The translations under genes were made by a program, and so were the position numbers. A stretch of DNA of 64,000 nt. It comes from Zeus faber. Taxonomy: Eukaryota; Chordata; Actinopteri; Zeiformes; Zeidae. Below the pieces are notes generated by a model. That model did not search any database, was not told the DNA's origin, and worked only from the letters and a program-made list of their open reading frames with translations. Numbering within the stretch: position 1 is the first letter of the stretch; the number at the start of each line of letters is the position of its first letter. The DNA lies in contig OY482866.1 in assembly GCA_960531495.1 (NCBI GenBank), positions 1,674,001 to 1,738,000 of the forward strand, written 5' to 3'. Positions 62,801 to 64,000 of the stretch are shown in pieces.

Positions 62801-64000
62801 GAAACAATGAAAGAAAGATTGAAAGATTAAAAGAAAGAATGAAAGAAAGATTGAAAAATTGAAATATTGAAAGAAAGAATGAAAGAAAGATTGAAAGATT
62901 GAAAGATTGAAATAAAGATTGAAAGCTTGAAAGAAAGATTGAAAGAAAGATTTAAAGAAAGAAAGATTGAAAGAAATATTGAAAGAAAGATTGAAAGTTT
63001 GAAAGAAAGATTGAAAGAAAGAATGAAAGAAAGATTGAACGATTGAAATATTGAAATAAATAATGAAAGTTTGAAAGAAAGATTGAGAGAAAGATTTAAA
63101 GAAAGAAAGATTGAAAGTAAAAAAGATTGAAAGAAATATTGAAAGAAAGATTGAAAGATTGAAAGAAAGAATGAATGAAAGATTGAAAGAAAGATTGAAA
63201 GAAAGATTGAAAGATTGAAGGAAAGAATGAAAGAAAGATTGAAAGAAAAATTGAAAGAAAGATTGAAAGAAAGATTGAAAGACTGAAGGAAAGAAAGATG
63301 GAAAGAAAGATTGACAGAAAGAAAGATTGAAAGAAATATTGAAAGAAAGATTGAAAGATTGAAAGAAAGAATGAAAGAAAGATTGAAAGATTGAAAGATT
63401 GAAAGAAAGAATGAAAGAAAGACTGAAAGATTGAAAGAAAAATTGAAAGAACGATTGAAAGATTGAAAGATTGAAAGAAAGATTGAAAGTTTGAAAGACA
63501 GATTGAAAGACTGAAAGAAAGATTGCAAGAAAGATTGAAAAAACAAAGATTTAAAGATAGAATAAAAGAAAGATTGAAAGAAAGATTGAAAAAAAAAGAA
63601 AGATTGAAAGATTGAAAGAAATATTGAAAGACAGAAAGATTGAAAGAAACAATTAAAGAAAGATTGAAAGATTAAAATAAAGAATGAAAGAAAGATTGAA
63701 AGAAAGATTGAAAGAAAGATTGAAAGAAAGATTGAAAGAAAGATTGAATGAAAGATTGAAAGAAAGAATGAAACAAAGATTGAAATAAAGAATGAAAGAA
63801 AGATTGAAAGAAAGATAGAAGGAAAGATTGAAAGATTGAATGATTGAAAGAAAGACTGAAAGAAAGAATGACGGACAGAAAGATTGAAAGAAATAATGAA
63901 AGAAAGATTGAAAAAAAGATTGAAAGACTGAAAGAAAGAATGAAAGAAAGATTGAAAGATTAAACAATTGAAAGAATGATTGCAAGAATGATTGAAAAAA
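59881..64000 (+). repeat. Large tandem duplication VI, second copy, cut by window end
   Basis: This is the direct repeat of the preceding block. It retains segments missing from the first copy (about 61,040-61,290 and 62,625-62,998) and carries expanded pure 12-mer runs at 62,231-62,458. A 12-base loss near 63,293 (GAAGGAAAGAAAGATGG) was noticed. The block continues past the window end. Confidence 0.75.
62231..62458 (+). repeat. Near-pure 12-mer runs (local expansion)
   Basis: Two uninterrupted runs of GATTGAAAGAAA occur: about 7.5 units from 62,231 to 62,322 and about 5.5 units from 62,391 to 62,458. They are separated by a GACTGAAGG-type interruption and shorter runs. The equivalent interval in the sister copy (GATTTT at 57,718 to GAATGATT at 57,874) is 156 bases, against 352 bases here (62,183 to 62,535), a difference of 196 bases that keeps the 4-base register. 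This is the longest homogeneous stretch noticed in the window. Confidence 0.85.

Larger units (their letters stand above)
1..64000 (+). repeat. Degenerate GAAA/GATT satellite array filling the window
   Basis: The entire window consists of four-base words starting with G (GAAA, GATT, GAAT, and rarer GACT, GTTT, GACA, GATA, GCAA), commonly joined into the 12-mer GATTGAAAGAAA or the 8-mer GATTGAAA. The A-rich strand is always the + strand; no inverted segment was seen. C is under 2% of this strand in lines I counted. Both window ends lie inside the array, so its true length exceeds 64 kb. No promoter, splice-bounded exon, tRNA, rRNA, transposon end, target-site duplication or unique sequence was found. 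The peptides encoded by stop-free frames have 4-residue periodicity, as any 12-base repeat would give. The array is seen directly; the eukaryotic origin is inferred from its size and simplicity. The taxon is unknown. Confidence 0.97.

Noticed and set aside
1..64000. CRISPR array
   Set aside because: Repeat units are 4-12 bases with no unique spacers, and no cas-like gene is present.
1..64000. Telomeric or well-known centromeric satellite
   Set aside because: No telomere-type unit, and no unit near 150-180 bases. The cassette of about 200 bases is not tandem by itself. A centromeric role cannot be judged from sequence.
1..64000. Triplex (H-DNA) forming mirror repeats
   Set aside because: Purine runs are broken by TT, AT or CT every 8-16 bases, so uninterrupted homopurine runs rarely exceed about 18 bases.
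1..64000. Naming the source species
   Set aside because: GAAA-type satellites occur widely and no taxon-specific element is present in the window.

Overview
The window is one uninterrupted block of simple-sequence-derived satellite DNA. I find no gene, RNA gene, transposable element, CRISPR array or stretch of ordinary unique sequence in its 64,000 bases. The + strand is built almost entirely of four-base words that start with G, mainly GAAA, GATT and GAAT, with rarer GACT, GTTT, GACA and GATA. The words are most often arranged as the 12-mer GATTGAAAGAAA, as GATTGAAA, or as strings of these with GAAT. Two lines counted by hand give roughly 55-60% A, 23% G, 13-22% T and under 2% C on this strand, so GC is about one quarter and almost all of it is G on one strand. 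The orientation never flips. Such an array points to a eukaryotic genome, probably a heterochromatic or otherwise repeat-tolerant region resolved by long reads. The sequence holds nothing that identifies the taxon.

The array is hierarchical. Level 1 is the 4-base word. Level 2 is the 8- and 12-base combinations. Level 3 is a set of recurring variant cassettes of about 200 bases, best recognised by TAAACAATTG, TTTGCAAG, ATGGATAG, AATAACAAAAG and GATTGGAAG in fixed order; the TAAACAATTG mark occurs more than 50 times. Level 4 is larger modules of 1-1.5 kb carrying other marks, for example GATTGTAAGACTGAAGG, counted about 24 times by eye. Level 5 is large direct duplications that together account for nearly the whole window.

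Layout of the large duplications (edges are approximate, because edges inside a satellite are fuzzy): I, about 258-6,192 and 6,193-12,186, period about 5.94 kb. II, about 11,226-23,904 and 23,905-36,669, period about 12.7 kb. IV, about 35,402-44,100 and 44,101-51,854, period about 8.7 kb at its left edge, with a private 1,348-base duplication (III, 40,730-43,441) inside its first copy and an extra piece of about 0.5 kb inside its second. V, about 48,970-52,176 and 52,177-55,411, period about 3.2 kb. VI, about 55,681 to at least 58,980 and 59,881-64,000, the second copy cut by the window end. Neighbouring duplications overlap at their ends, so the locus reads as a chain of successive tandem duplications. 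By visible differences, II, III and V look youngest, I slightly older, and IV and VI older still.

Both strands carry very long stop-free frames: Phe/Ser/Leu/Ile/Asn/Gln-rich on the - strand, and shorter Lys/Glu/Arg-rich ones on the + strand. They are a direct arithmetic result of reading a 4-base repeat in triplets, and I do not call any of them a gene.
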